A DNA stretch of 64,000 nt. Source: Aquaspirillum sp. LM1. Its GTDB lineage: Bacteria > Pseudomonadota > Gammaproteobacteria > Burkholderiales > Aquaspirillaceae. The notes under the pieces were generated by a model that did no database searches, was not told the origin of the DNA, and worked only from the letters and a program-made list of their open reading frames with translations. How positions within the stretch are numbered: the first letter of the stretch is position 1; each line of letters opens with the position of its first letter. The stretch lies in contig NZ_CP019509.1 in assembly GCF_002002905.1 (NCBI RefSeq), positions 3,033,001 through 3,097,000 of the forward strand. The letters run 5' to 3'. Positions 1-8,124 of this stretch are shown piece by piece. A program made the translations under genes and the position numbers.

Positions 1-1437
1 TGGACCACCACCAAGGAATACCAGGACCTCAACTTCAAGCGCGAAGCGCTGACCGTGGATCCGGCCAAGGCCTGCCAGCCGCTGGGTGCCGTGCTGTGCT
101 CGCTGGGCTTCGAAAAGACCCTGCCGTATGTGCATGGTTCGCAAGGTTGCGTGGCTTACTTCCGCAGCTACTTCAACCGTCATTTCAAAGAGCCGGTGTC
201 CTGCGTCTCTGACTCGATGACCGAAGATGCAGCCGTGTTCGGCGGCCAGAAGAACATGTTCGACGGCCTGGAAAACGCCCGCGCCCTGTACAAGCCGACC
301 ATGATCGCCGTGTCCACCACCTGCATGGCCGAGGTGATTGGCGACGACTTGAACGCCTTCATCGGCAACGCCCGCAAGGCTGGCCATGTGGCTGATGACT
401 ACCCGGTGCCGTTTGCCCACACCCCGTCGTTCGTCGGTTCGCATGTGACCGGCTGGGACAACATGATGGAAGGCATCCTGCGCTACTTCACGCTGAACAA
501 GATGGAAGGCAAGGTTGTCGGTTCCAGCGGCAAGCTCAACGTGATTCCGGGTTTCGAAACCTACCTGGGCAACTATCGCGTCATCAAGCGCATGCTGACC
601 GAGATGGACGTCGATTACACCATGCTGTGCGACCCGACCGAAGTGCTGGACACCCCGGCTGATGGCGAATTCCGCATGTACGCTGGCGGCACCACCATCG
701 CTGAAGTCGAAGCTGCGCCGAATGCCATCACCACCCTGCTGCTGCAGCCGTGGCACCTGGACAAGACCAAGAAACTGGTCGAAGGCACCTGGAATCAGGA
801 CGTGCCCAAGCTGAACATCCCGATGGGTGTGGACTGGACCGACGAACTGCTGATGAAGGTGTCGGAACTGACCGGCAAGCCGATTCCGGAATCGCTGGCC
901 AAGGAACGTGGCCGCTGTATGGACCTGATGTCCGACAGCCACGCCTGGCTGCATGGCAAGAAATTTGCCCTGTACGGCGACCCCGACTTCGTGCTGGGCA
1001 TGGTCAAGATCCTGCTGGAAGTGGGCGCAGAACCGACCCACATCCTGTGCCACAACGGCAACAAGCGTTGGGCCAAGGCGGTGGAAAAGCTGCTGGCTTC
1101 CAGCCCGTTCGGCACCAACGGCAAGGTTTACGTCGGCAACGACCTGTGGCATCTGCGCAGCCTGTGCTTCACCGACAAGCCGGACTTCCTGATTGGCAAC
1201 AGCTACGGCAAGTACATCCAGCGCGATACCAAGTACAAGGGTGACGAGTTTGAAGTGCCGCTGATCCGCATCGGCTTCCCGATCTTTGACCGTCATCACC
1301 TGCATCGGATGACGACCCTGGGCTACGAAGGCACCATGTACGTGGTCACCACGCTGACCAACGCCGTGCTGGAACAGCTCGATCGTGAAACCGTCGGTAT
1401 GGGCACCACTGACTACAACTTTGACCTGGTGCGTTAA
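1..1437 (+). CDS. nifK: Nitrogenase MoFe protein beta subunit (5' partial)
   Basis: Beta chain of the alpha2-beta2 MoFe dinitrogenase, which carries half of each P-cluster and helps reduce N2 in the cytoplasm. The reading frame is open from base 1, so the start lies upstream. The 478 visible residues align with the family offset by about 45, leaving roughly 45 N-terminal residues missing. P-cluster cysteines are seen in ACQPLGA (residue 25 of the fragment), GSQGC (50) and STTCMAE (108), matching Cys70, Cys95 and Cys153 of Azotobacter NifK. The conserved [13 protein letters not shown] follows. nifH and nifD are expected just upstream. Stop is TAA. Identification is secure. Confidence 0.98.
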   Translation, partial: WTTTKEYQDLNFKREALTVDPAKACQPLGAVLCSLGFEKTLPYVHGSQGCVAYFRSYFNRHFKEPVSCVSDSMTEDAAVFGGQKNMFDGLENARALYKPTMIAVSTTCMAEVIGDDLNAFIGNARKAGHVADDYPVPFAHTPSFVGSHVTGWDNMMEGILRYFTLNKMEGKVVGSSGKLNVIPGFETYLGNYRVIKRMLTEMDVDYTMLCDPTEVLDTPADGEFRMYAGGTTIAEVEAAPNAITTLLLQPWHLDKTKKLVEGTWNQDVPKLNIPMGVDWTDELLMKVSELTGKPIPESLAKERGRCMDLMSDSHAWLHGKKFALYGDPDFVLGMVKILLEVGAEPTHILCHNGNKRWAKAVEKLLASSPFGTNGKVYVGNDLWHLRSLCFTDKPDFLIGNSYGKYIQRDTKYKGDEFEVPLIRIGFPIFDRHHLHRMTTLGYEGTMYVVTTLTNAVLEQLDRETVGMGTTDYNFDLVR

Positions 1438-1448
1438 TTGCCAGGATG

Positions 1449-1469
1449 GCCGGGCGCATCGCGCCCGGC
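1449..1469 (+). terminator. Hairpin between nifK and nifT (attenuator-like)
   Basis: A perfect 9-bp stem GCCGGGCGC / GCGCCCGGC with a 3-nt loop begins 12 bases after the nifK stop. It is followed by TGTTTG rather than a clean T-run. It could stabilise the 3' end of the nifHDK message or partly attenuate transcription, so that nifT and later genes are made at a lower level. The structure is seen; the role is inferred. Confidence 0.5.
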
Positions 1470-1521
1470 TGTTTGCCCTTATACGCCCAGCATTGCCCGA
1501 CCCGCCAGCAAGGAGCCGCAC

Positions 1522-1749
1522 ATGGCCAATATCATGATCCGCCAATCCGAAAAAGGCGGGCTTTCGTTTTACCTGCCCAAGCGAGATCTGGAAGCTTCCA
1601 TTGAATCCATCGAATTCGACACCCCGGAAAAATGGGGCGGCGAACTGAAACTGGACAATGGCGGCAGCTATTACATCGACCCCATCGCCAAACCGGCGCG
1701 TCTTCCCATTTCCCTGCGCGCCAAGCGCCTGGGCGCGGCTGAAGACTGA
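1522..1749 (+). CDS. nifT: NifT/FixU family protein
   Basis: Small 75-residue protein found directly after nifK in many diazotrophs. Its biochemical role is not settled, and mutants usually keep nitrogenase activity. The ATG at 1522 is preceded by AGGAG eight bases upstream, so the longer open frame reaching back to the nifK stop is not needed. The sequence MANIMIRQSEKGGLSFYLPK with later WGGELKL and YYIDP is typical of the family in length and composition. It lies between nifK and a ferredoxin gene in the same direction and is probably co-transcribed from the nifH promoter upstream of the window. Confidence 0.93.
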   Translation: MANIMIRQSEKGGLSFYLPKRDLEASIESIEFDTPEKWGGELKLDNGGSYYIDPIAKPARLPISLRAKRLGAAED

Positions 1750-1776
1750 CTTTGTTTCTTTCAGGAGGATTTCATC

Positions 1777-1968
1777 ATGGCCATGACTATTGATTCCGAT
1801 ATGTGCACTGCCTGTGGCGACTGCAAGCCGGTTTGCCCGACCAAGTCCATCAGCAGTGGCAAGGTGTTCTACAAGATCGACGCCGCCACCTGTACCGAGT
1901 GCGACGGTCATTCCGATACGCCGCTGTGCGTGGACGTGTGCCCGTCCGGCTGTATCAGCCCGGCCTGA
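1777..1968 (+). CDS. 2[4Fe-4S] ferredoxin, nif-associated
   Basis: Bacterial-type low-potential ferredoxin of 63 residues, a candidate electron donor for nitrogenase or for cofactor assembly. Motif CTACGDCKPVCP supplies one cluster's CxxCxxC...CP pattern. The second set is CTEC, then an insertion before CVDVCPSGC, the long-spaced arrangement seen in Alvin-type and nif-linked ferredoxins. A strong AGGAGG lies seven bases before the ATG. It sits 27 bases after nifT and 27 before the nifY gene, within one operon. FdxN would be a fair label but cannot be assigned with certainty. Confidence 0.9.
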   Translation: MAMTIDSDMCTACGDCKPVCPTKSISSGKVFYKIDAATCTECDGHSDTPLCVDVCPSGCISPA

Positions 1969-1995
1969 CCTTCATTTCGCCTCCAGGAGCCTGTC

Positions 1996-2718
1996 ATGTC
2001 CGACACCCCGATCGCATCCCGTGAAGCCGCGTTGCGCATTGCGCTGGCGGCGCGCACCCTGAACAACCTCAATGTTCGCGCCCTTGTCGATGGCCTGGCT
2101 GAAAAATGCGGGCTGCCGATCACGGAAGACCGTTTGGCCCAGCTAACGGTGGAAGACCTGCGCGCGCTCCTGGCCGGCGACTTTGCCGACCAGAGCTGCC
2201 ATGTCGGCGTGGACGCCGACACCCTGAAATCCGCCATCCGCCTGTTGTGGGGCGAAGGCGTCACCGGCAGCGACCTGCCTACACCGCAAGCCTATGCCGA
2301 GGGCGACATGCCTGGCTCGCTGCGTGTGGCCATTGCTTCCAACCATAACGAACAACTGGATGGCCATTTTGGCTCCTGTGAACGCTTTCTGATTTATCAG
2401 GTCAGCCCGGACGAAATTCGCCTGGTGGGCATCCGCAGCACCCTGGGTACCGACGACGCCGAAGACAAAAACGCTGCGCGCGCCGATCTGATCAACGACT
2501 GCCAGATTCTGGGTGTGCAATCCATTGGTGGCCCGGCGGCTGCCAAAGTGGTGCGCGCCGGTGTCCACCCGGTCAAGCGCCCGGTGGGTGGCCATGCCAA
2601 CGATATGTTGGTGGAGCTGCAAGGCCGCCTGACCGCCCCGCCGCCCTGGCTGGCGCAAATTATTGGCGTGCCCGCCCATTCGCTGGCCAAATTCGACACC
2701 GACGTCGAGGAGGTCTAG
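1996..2718 (+). CDS. nifY: Dinitrogenase cofactor-binding protein, NifY/NafY type
   Basis: 240-residue protein with the two-domain layout of NafY/NifY. A helical N-terminal region (about 1-95) is followed by a NifX-type FeMo-cofactor-binding core (about 105-235). The core starts with LRVAIASN and contains LDGHFGSCERF, in which His124 matches the cofactor-ligand histidine of NafY. Known family members bind FeMo-co or apo-dinitrogenase and help insert the cofactor. CTGTC precedes the ATG after the ferredoxin stop, with CCAGGAG as ribosome site. The length separates it from NifX (142 residues here). NifY and NafY labels overlap in the literature, so the symbol is approximate. Confidence 0.88.
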   Translation: MSDTPIASREAALRIALAARTLNNLNVRALVDGLAEKCGLPITEDRLAQLTVEDLRALLAGDFADQSCHVGVDADTLKSAIRLLWGEGVTGSDLPTPQAYAEGDMPGSLRVAIASNHNEQLDGHFGSCERFLIYQVSPDEIRLVGIRSTLGTDDAEDKNAARADLINDCQILGVQSIGGPAAAKVVRAGVHPVKRPVGGHANDMLVELQGRLTAPPPWLAQIIGVPAHSLAKFDTDVEEV

Positions 2719-2720
2719 CC

Positions 2721-2984
2721 ATGATTGCCGCTGACATGCTCGATACCATTGCCGATGCAGTGGCACACACCCCGGACGCCGCCAGCCTGCGCAGCCGCTT
2801 TCCCGACCTGCATGTCACCGAATGTAGTGAAGACGACATGCCGGTGCGAGCCAATCCGGTGCGGGAAACCGCCGGCCACCTGATTTATCTGGTAACCGGT
2901 GCCAGCGGTCACTGTTTGTCGCTGACCCACGAAACCGACCTGGCCACTGGCATTGTGGTGGCCTGTCGCAGCACGGACGATTGA
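2721..2984 (+). CDS. Small nif-cluster protein (DUF6129-like)
   Basis: 87-residue soluble protein starting two bases after the nifY stop with GAGGAGG as ribosome site, hence translationally close to nifY. It has no membrane segment and no metal-binding cysteine pattern (single Cys at three scattered positions). Its position right behind nifY and its size match the small family annotated as DUF6129 in nif clusters; this is from memory of gene order, not from an alignment. Function unknown. A role with NifY in dinitrogenase maturation is only suggested by context. Confidence 0.7.
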   Translation: MIAADMLDTIADAVAHTPDAASLRSRFPDLHVTECSEDDMPVRANPVRETAGHLIYLVTGASGHCLSLTHETDLATGIVVACRSTDD

Positions 2985-3066
2985 CCCCCCTCGCCCCTGG
3001 CGCGCTGCCTCAGCCGCCGGGGGTTTCTGCTGACCTTGTCCTCGCCGCCCCCGGTGGGAAACAAGG

Positions 3067-3110
3067 CGGTTTTGCACAGCCGATACTCGCGTGTGGGATG
3101 TGCAAAACCG
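3067..3110. repeat. 12-bp inverted repeat upstream of the unknown nif-cluster gene
   Basis: CGGTTTTGCACA at 3067-3078 and its exact complement TGTGCAAAACCG at 3099-3110 enclose a 20-base loop in the 272-base gap after the DUF6129-like gene. The same 12-mer TGTGCAAAACCG occurs again at 7690-7701, beside the flavodoxin promoter. No T-run follows the hairpin, so it does not look like a simple terminator. It may be a protein site or an mRNA structure. Confidence 0.6.
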
Positions 3111-3256
3111 AAGGACAGCCCGTCGGGCCAGCATTTGCCGGCCTGTGTCTGCGACTGCTCCCGAATTGTTGAGCGCTTTTTTCCGGGCGCGCCACCGTGG
3201 TGAAATGTCACCCGGCCCGGCCATGCCCATTTTGTGACTGCGACAAGGAACGCCGC

Positions 3257-4231
3257 ATGAAAGATATCGCCGCCTGGCCCGAATACTGCAAATCGCTGAC
3301 CCCGGCCCTGATCCAGGCCTGCACCATGGCCCCGGTATCCACCGGCCCGGCGGCTTTGGTGCGCGAACTGGCCAACACAGCACCAGACTGGCCATTTCGC
3401 CATGCGGTCTGTCGCGGCGGCTGGCACCGGCTGGGCGGGCTGATCGACGCCAATGGCAAACGGCTCAGTGATAACCTGGAAGAATGGGCCGAAACCGAGC
3501 TGAACGCCCGTCAGGGCGACATCGCCTGGCTGGCCGAAGACTTTGCCGAGCAAAAACTGCTGGCCACCCGCCTGGTTGGACGCACCCATTATCTGGTGGC
3601 CGCCGCTGGCGATGGCCCGGCGGATTTCTTGCAGCTGGAAATTGAAGAACTGCAGGAAATTGCCAGCCATACCCTGTTTGCCGATGGTGAACTGCCATCC
3701 ACCCTGGACGAACTGATCGACCCGCAACTGCCGGCGCACAGTGGCCGCCCGCTGGGCCTGCCCTACTACACCTTCCGCCGCATCAGCCATGTCGGGGCCT
3801 TTCTGGCGCGCATGCGCGTGCAGCACCCGGAACAGGCACCGATTCACCGCATGGTGGACGACTGGGCCAAAAGCAGCGCCGGCCACACCAGCGACTTCTG
3901 CAACCACTGGGTGCTGGCAATGAGTGAACATCAGGACCGCTACCTGCAATCGGTGTTCCGCGCCAAGCCAATTGCCACCCTGGAAGGCATCCCGCCGGTA
4001 TTCAAGGGCGAGCCGGGTCAGACCAACGCCACCCTGCGCACTGCCCTGTCTGCCTACGACCGTGCCTGCGGCTACCCGATGGCCTGGTACTTCCACATGC
4101 TGGTCACCCACGCCGTACCGCACTGGGTGGCGCAAACCGTGGTGGAAGACGCCCAGGCCGGTTTTGAATACCTGCCGGAACGCGATCTGGCGGTGGTGCG
4201 CCACTGGCTGCATCAGCCATACGCCTTGTAA
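3257..4231 (+). CDS. Unknown protein in the nifK operon
   Basis: 324-residue soluble protein I do not recognise. The ATG at 3257 has AAGGAA eight bases upstream; an upstream in-frame GTG at 3197 lacks such a site and would add a Cys/Pro-rich stretch. The sequence is acidic and mostly helical in character (LEEWAETELNARQGDIAWLAEDFAEQ), with several His and Trp residues near the C-terminus (WYFHMLVTHAVPHWVAQTVVED). There is no P-loop, no CxxC pair, no signal peptide and no membrane segment. It is the last gene before a strong terminator, so it is probably expressed with nitrogenase. A cofactor or regulatory function is possible but not shown. Confidence 0.82.
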   Translation: MKDIAAWPEYCKSLTPALIQACTMAPVSTGPAALVRELANTAPDWPFRHAVCRGGWHRLGGLIDANGKRLSDNLEEWAETELNARQGDIAWLAEDFAEQKLLATRLVGRTHYLVAAAGDGPADFLQLEIEELQEIASHTLFADGELPSTLDELIDPQLPAHSGRPLGLPYYTFRRISHVGAFLARMRVQHPEQAPIHRMVDDWAKSSAGHTSDFCNHWVLAMSEHQDRYLQSVFRAKPIATLEGIPPVFKGEPGQTNATLRTALSAYDRACGYPMAWYFHMLVTHAVPHWVAQTVVEDAQAGFEYLPERDLAVVRHWLHQPYAL

Positions 4232-4280
4232 GGCCCAGGTAGCCCGGTGGCACATCGGGCTGCTCTTGTCTCAAATCGAA

Positions 4281-4320
4281 ACGGTCTTGCCCCCGCTTGG
4301 TGGGGCAAGACCGTTTTTTT
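4281..4320 (+). terminator. Rho-independent terminator of the nifK...unknown operon
   Basis: Thirteen-base-pair perfect stem ACGGTCTTGCCCC / GGGGCAAGACCGT with an 8-base loop, followed directly by seven T residues. It lies 50 bases after the last gene and before the nifE promoter, separating the two transcription units. Confidence 0.92.
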
Positions 4321-4390
4321 GGGCTGAACAGAGCGATGGCGCACCATGGCTTACCCATTGTCAGCCCCTCTGCGCCCTTCTCACACGCTT

Positions 4391-4406
4391 TGTCAGCTTC
4401 ACAACA
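4391..4406 (+). promoter_or_regulatory. NifA upstream activator site for nifE
   Basis: TGTCAGCTTCACAACA matches the NifA consensus TGT-N10-ACA exactly. It ends 44 bases before the -24 GG of the sigma-54 promoter at 4450. This is closer than the usual 80-150 bp, though the AT-rich DNA between the two could be bent by IHF. Found by pattern; binding is inferred. Confidence 0.75.
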
Positions 4407-4449
4407 AGCTGGTAACAAAAAATATCATTAAAAATCAAGGGTCTGAAAG

Positions 4450-4465
4450 TGGCATGCGAATTGCG
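4450..4465 (+). promoter_or_regulatory. Sigma-54 promoter of nifE
   Basis: TGGCATGCGAATTGCG has the invariant GG and GC exactly 10 bases apart (GG 4451-4452, GC 4463-4464) and fits TGGCAC-N5-TTGC with one change. It lies 32 bases before the nifE ATG, which gives a short leader with a GGGAG ribosome site. Confidence 0.88.
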
Positions 4466-4496
4466 AGTTCCATCACGAACCCAAAGGGAGAAGCGC

Positions 4497-5897
4497 ATGA
4501 AAGCAAGCGACATTCAGGCTTTGCTGGATGAACCAGCCTGTAGCCACAATCACAAGGAAAAGTCCGGTTGCGCCCGTCCCAAGCCGGGTGCCACGGCGGG
4601 CGGCTGTTCGTTTGACGGCGCACAAATTGCTCTGCTGCCGATTGCCGACGTGGCCCATATCGTCCACGGCCCGATTGCCTGTGCCGGGGCATCGTGGGAC
4701 AACCGGGGCACCCGCTCGTCCGGGCCGGCGCTGTACCGTATTGGCATGACCACCGATCTGTCGGAAACCGACGTGGTGATGGGGCGCGGTGAAAAGCGTC
4801 TGCTGCATGGTATCCGCCAGGCGGTTGAAACCTATCACCCGGCGGCGGTGTTTGTGTACGCCACCTGTGTGACCGCGCTGATTGGCGACGACCTCGACGC
4901 CGTATGCAAGGCCGCCACCGGGTTTTGGGGTGTGCCGGTGATTCCGGTGGACGCTGCCGGGTTTTACGGCACCAAGAATCTGGGCAACCGGCTGGCCGGC
5001 GAGGCGATGTTCAAGCATGTGATCGGCACCCGCGAGCCCGCCCCGGCACTGCCGCGCCCGGATGGCCTGCCCACTTACGATGTTGGCCTGATTGGCGAAT
5101 ACAATATCGCCGGTGAGTTCTGGCATGTGGCACCGCTGTTTGACGAACTGGGCCTGCGCATTCTGGGCACCTTGTCCGGCGATGGCCGCTTTGCCGAGGT
5201 GCAAACCATGCACCGCGCCCAGGCCAATATGGTGGTGTGCGCCAAGGCATTGCTGAATGTGGCGCGCAAGCTGGAAGACAACTTTGCCATTCCATTTTTT
5301 GAGGGCAGTTTTTATGGCGTGGCCGACACTTCGGCAGCGCTGCGCGACTTTGCCCGGCTGATTGGCGACCCACAGCTGATGCACCGCACCGAGATGGTGA
5401 TTGCCCGCGAAGAAGCCCTGGCCAATGCCGCGCTGGCACCGTGGCGGGAAAAACTGGCCGGCAAGCGCGCGCTGCTGTACACCGGCGGGGTGAAATCCTG
5501 GTCGATTGTCTCGGCGCTGCAGGATCTGGGCATGACCGTGGTGGCCACCGGCACCAAAAAATCCACCGAAGAAGACAAGGCGCGCATTCGCGAACTGATG
5601 GGCGAGGATGCGCTGATGATTGAGGACGGAAGTCCCAAGGCGCTGCTGTCTGCCTTCCACGACTACCAGGCCGACATCCTGATTGCCGGTGGGCGCAATC
5701 TGTACACCGCGCTGAAGGCGCGGATTCCCTTCCTCGACATCAACCAGGAACGCGAATTCGGCTATGCCGGGTACACCGGCATGGCGGAACTGGCGCGCCA
5801 GCTGCATCTGTCCATCAGCAGCCCAATCTGGTCCGCCGTACGCCAGCCGGCCCCCTGGGCTGACAGCCGTTCGCTGGGGCAGGTGTTGAGCGCATAA
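4497..5897 (+). CDS. nifE: FeMo-cofactor scaffold protein NifE
   Basis: 466-residue alpha-type subunit of the NifEN scaffold, on which the NifB product is matured to FeMo-cofactor. ATG at 4497 is preceded by AAAGGGAG, and the upstream sigma-54 promoter rules out the longer frame. Cluster and cofactor cysteines are visible: CSFDGA (37), IACAGAS (62), [12 protein letters not shown] (124) and MVVCAKA (248). [13 protein letters not shown] and [16 protein letters not shown] are also family-typical. Length is normal. Unusually, nifN does not follow directly: a toxin-antitoxin pair and a leftward flavodoxin gene lie between them, so nifE is a single-gene transcription unit apart from possible readthrough. 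Confidence 0.97.
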   Translation: MKASDIQALLDEPACSHNHKEKSGCARPKPGATAGGCSFDGAQIALLPIADVAHIVHGPIACAGASWDNRGTRSSGPALYRIGMTTDLSETDVVMGRGEKRLLHGIRQAVETYHPAAVFVYATCVTALIGDDLDAVCKAATGFWGVPVIPVDAAGFYGTKNLGNRLAGEAMFKHVIGTREPAPALPRPDGLPTYDVGLIGEYNIAGEFWHVAPLFDELGLRILGTLSGDGRFAEVQTMHRAQANMVVCAKALLNVARKLEDNFAIPFFEGSFYGVADTSAALRDFARLIGDPQLMHRTEMVIAREEALANAALAPWREKLAGKRALLYTGGVKSWSIVSALQDLGMTVVATGTKKSTEEDKARIRELMGEDALMIEDGSPKALLSAFHDYQADILIAGGRNLYTALKARIPFLDINQEREFGYAGYTGMAELARQLHLSISSPIWSAVRQPAPWADSRSLGQVLSA

Positions 5898-6122
5898 GCT
5901 GGCGCGCCAAAGTTGGCAGGATTGCCCTGTGTACCCTGCTGCCAACGAGGGCCAGCAAGGCCGGTTTGGGCCAGGTTTGGCCTGAACCACGCCCGCTTGG
6001 TTCAAGGCCAGGTTGCGTTCTGCTGTCTGTTCGGTGCCACAGCGGGTTGAGATTTTAGTGGAGGTCGTACGTCTCTTGTACTAACATTGGCATCTTGATC
6101 ACCTCATCAACGAGGTCTTGCC

Positions 6123-6416
6123 ATGGCCACTCATGCCCTCTCGCCTGCTGCCCGCTCTGCCCGCCTGGGGCTGCGGGCCACACCCGAGCAGGAAGCCATC
6201 CTGCGTCGGGCTGCCAACGTGGCGCGCAAATCCCTGACCGACTTCATTCTGGATAGCGCCTGTCTGGCTGCCGAGCAAACCCTGCTTGATCAACGTCTGT
6301 TTGTGGCTTCTGGCAGTCAATGCCAGGCGCTGATGGCGTTGCTGGAGCGCCCCACGCAGCCCAATGAGGGCTTGCAGGATCTGTTCTCCCGCCAGACCCC
6401 CTGGGATGCCAAGTGA
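6123..6416 (+). CDS. TacA-type (DUF1778) antitoxin
   Basis: 97-residue protein with the ribbon-helix-helix layout of DUF1778 antitoxins. An N-terminal stretch RLGLRATPEQEAILRRAA precedes a helical segment SLTDFILDSAC, and the C-terminal tail should wrap around the toxin. These proteins bind DNA and autorepress. A short inverted repeat ACCTC-N6-GAGGT (6101-6116) just before the ATG overlaps the ribosome site and could be an operator. Its stop overlaps the GTG start of the GNAT toxin gene by three bases, typical of a TA pair. The location inside a nif cluster is odd and points to insertion. Confidence 0.88.
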   Translation: MATHALSPAARSARLGLRATPEQEAILRRAANVARKSLTDFILDSACLAAEQTLLDQRLFVASGSQCQALMALLERPTQPNEGLQDLFSRQTPWDAK

Positions 6417-6910
6417 GCCTGTGCGCGCCCAGTGCCCTTGAGGCGCGGCATCAACTCGAACACTTTGATTGCGGCAAGCCTGCCTTGAATGCATGGTTGT
6501 TCCGGCATGCCCGGCAAGCGCAAGGCAGCGGCTCGGCCAAAACTTTTGTCGTGGCAGACGATGATCGTGTGGTGGGCTACTTCAGCCTGACCGTAGGCCA
6601 GGTTGATACACTGGAAGCCCCTGAGCGCATCCGCAAAGGGATGGGGCAGTACCCGATTCCGGTTGTCATCCTGGCTCGCCTGGCAGTTTCTCTTCAGGAG
6701 CAGGGGCGGGGCATTGGTTGTGGCATGCTTCAGGATGCGATCCGACGCACGTTGCTCATTGCTGAGCAGGCCGGCATCCGGGCGATGCTGACTCACCCGA
6801 TTGATGCGCAGGCGTCTGCTTTCTACACCCGCTTTGGGTTCATTGCATCACCGCTGAGCGAACAGCAATTGCTGCTGCTGCTGAAGGAGGCAAGACATGC
6901 ATGGGGGTAA
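6413..6910 (+). CDS. TacT-type GNAT acetyltransferase toxin
   Basis: 165-residue GNAT-fold protein. Family members acetylate the amino group of charged aminoacyl-tRNAs and so block translation. The acetyl-CoA loop is seen in LQEQGRGIGCGML (around residues 90-102), preceded by the beta strand PIPVVILARLAV, and the usual catalytic tyrosine lies in ASAFYTRFGF. Translation starts at GTG 6413, overlapping the antitoxin stop, so the two are coupled. Nothing indicates damage to either gene, so the pair looks functional. The exact tRNA target cannot be read from sequence. Confidence 0.88.
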   Translation: MSLCAPSALEARHQLEHFDCGKPALNAWLFRHARQAQGSGSAKTFVVADDDRVVGYFSLTVGQVDTLEAPERIRKGMGQYPIPVVILARLAVSLQEQGRGIGCGMLQDAIRRTLLIAEQAGIRAMLTHPIDAQASAFYTRFGFIASPLSEQQLLLLLKEARHAWG

Positions 6911-7104
6911 TGCCATGCTGTCTGTGCCTTGGCGGTGAAAGCATGTTGCCAGCAGCAGCAAGCGTCACAAGGCGGCTTGGCGCAATGCATGCTGTACCTA
7001 AACCGCACAGGAGCATCTTCCCCATCTCACGGCAAGGCAGCCGGATGGATGGCTCGAGTGGGGGAGATTGGGGAGGGGGACGGTCTATGCCGTCCCGTCG
7101 TCGT

Positions 7105-7626
7105 TCAAAGCGACAGCTCGGCTTTCAGGCTGTCAATCCACGCCGCCAGGCGGGCCGGGGTTTTGTCTTCTTCGTTGACATTGTCAAACGGGAAGCCAAC
7201 AAACTTGCCGTCGCGCTCGGCAAACGAATACTTGTAGGTGTAGCCGTCGGTGGGGAAGCTGCCCACCAGCGTGGCACCGCGTGCCTTGAACTTGTCGTAC
7301 AAAATGCCCAGCGCGCTGACAAACTGCTCGCCGTGCGCCTTGTAGTCGCCTGCGCCAAACAGGGCGATGGTTTTGCCGGAGAAGTCCGGCTTGTCGTTGT
7401 CCAGATCCAGCAGCGGGTCGCGCCAGTCATTCTGCACTTCACCAGAACCCCAGGTTGAGCAGCCAAAAATCAGGATGTCGAAGGCAAACATGTCGTCGAA
7501 ATCGGTGAAGTCCTCTTCCATATTGAAGACATTGAAATCCTCCACCTCAAACGCTTCGGCAATGTGCTCCGCCACTGCCTTGGTGACGCCGGAGCTGCTG
7601 CCATAGAAGCAGCCGATGCTGGCCAT
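7105..7626 (-). CDS. Flavodoxin, nif-regulated (not NifF type)
   Basis: 173-residue FMN flavodoxin. The phosphate-binding loop YGSSSGVTKAVAEHI is at residues 8-22, the FMN-stacking region is GCSTWGSGEVQNDW, and GAGDYKAHGEQF follows. It resembles general long-chain flavodoxins more than Azotobacter/Klebsiella NifF, which is encoded at 15211. The start at 7626 has AAGGA upstream on the minus strand; the longer open frame would run into its promoter. A sigma-54 promoter upstream on the same strand (7708-7722) indicates expression under nitrogen fixation, so an electron-donor role for nitrogenase is likely. It is transcribed away from nifN and towards the toxin gene. Confidence 0.9.
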   Translation of the reverse strand: MASIGCFYGSSSGVTKAVAEHIAEAFEVEDFNVFNMEEDFTDFDDMFAFDILIFGCSTWGSGEVQNDWRDPLLDLDNDKPDFSGKTIALFGAGDYKAHGEQFVSALGILYDKFKARGATLVGSFPTDGYTYKYSFAERDGKFVGFPFDNVNEEDKTPARLAAWIDSLKAELSL

Positions 7627-7680
7627 GATTGTCCTTTCCTTATCGTAGAGAGTGCGCGTGCGGTTTAAGGTCACAGGTGG

Positions 7681-7754
7681 GGAAACCCCTGTGCAAAACC
7701 GGGTAAAGCAAAAACGGAGCCACAGCGGAAAAGCTTGCTGCAACAGGGGTTTCC
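7681..7754. repeat. 12-bp inverted repeat bracketing the flavodoxin promoter
   Basis: GGAAACCCCTGT (7681-7692) and its exact complement ACAGGGGTTTCC (7743-7754) lie symmetrically around the minus-strand sigma-54 promoter. The centre of symmetry is near 7717, inside the promoter. Within the left arm a smaller hairpin GGGG-AAA-CCCC can also form. Possible paired operator; no known factor is recognised. Confidence 0.55.
7708..7722 (-). promoter_or_regulatory. Sigma-54 promoter of the flavodoxin gene
   Basis: On the minus strand TGGCTCCGTTTTTGC has GG and GC exactly 10 bases apart, with the T-rich stretch usual before GC. The -12 end is about 80 bases from the flavodoxin start codon. No TGT-N10-ACA site was found within about 150 bases upstream on this side; the nearest one (8018) is about 300 bases away. 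Confidence 0.75.
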
Positions 7755-8017
7755 AGCATAGGGCCAGGTGCTGTTGCACAGATGTTGTCGGGAGGGTTTC
7801 ACCTGTTTGCTGGCTGTTGGCGCATGCACTTCCTTCCTTGGCGGCCTACGTCTGATGCCGTCATTTTTCTTGTCAGATCAAGCATTTCTGTGCGCTGGCC
7901 CGTCACTATCGCTTGGTGTCGGTGTGCGTGCTTATCCGCACGCGCCCACCGCATGAGCGGCCCGATCTGGCCGGGTACGCACCAGGCCGGCTGGAAGGGG
8001 GGATTCCAGCGACACTT

Positions 8018-8033
8018 TGTCTGGTTTACGACA
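8018..8033 (+). promoter_or_regulatory. NifA upstream activator site for nifN
   Basis: TGTCTGGTTTACGACA matches TGT-N10-ACA exactly. It ends 43 bases before the -24 GG of the nifN sigma-54 promoter. That spacing nearly equals the one at nifE, which supports both calls. Confidence 0.78.
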
Positions 8034-8075
8034 GACGGATTCTGCTAACCAGTTGTTTTTGTGTGAATTGTCTAT

Positions 8076-8091
8076 TGGCGCGTTCTTTGCT
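8076..8091 (+). promoter_or_regulatory. Sigma-54 promoter of nifN
   Basis: TGGCGCGTTCTTTGCT has GG (8077-8078) and GC (8089-8090) 10 bases apart. It lies 34 bases before the nifN ATG. With the NifA site upstream it gives nifN and the genes behind it their own nitrogen-fixation promoter. Confidence 0.85.
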
Positions 8092-8124
8092 GTGAAGTTT
8101 ACAACTCCACCGAGGGAGGTCGTC

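Noticed and set aside
2909-4255. 448-codon minus-strand open frame opposite the unknown nif-operon gene
   Set aside because: It overlaps the whole plus-strand gene with a good ribosome site and has the His/Gln/Gly-rich look of an antisense shadow in GC-rich DNA.
7077-7096. Terminator of the leftward flavodoxin gene
   Set aside because: GGGACGG / CCGTCCC can pair just beyond the stop, but no T-run follows on the minus strand and the stem is short, so it was not called.
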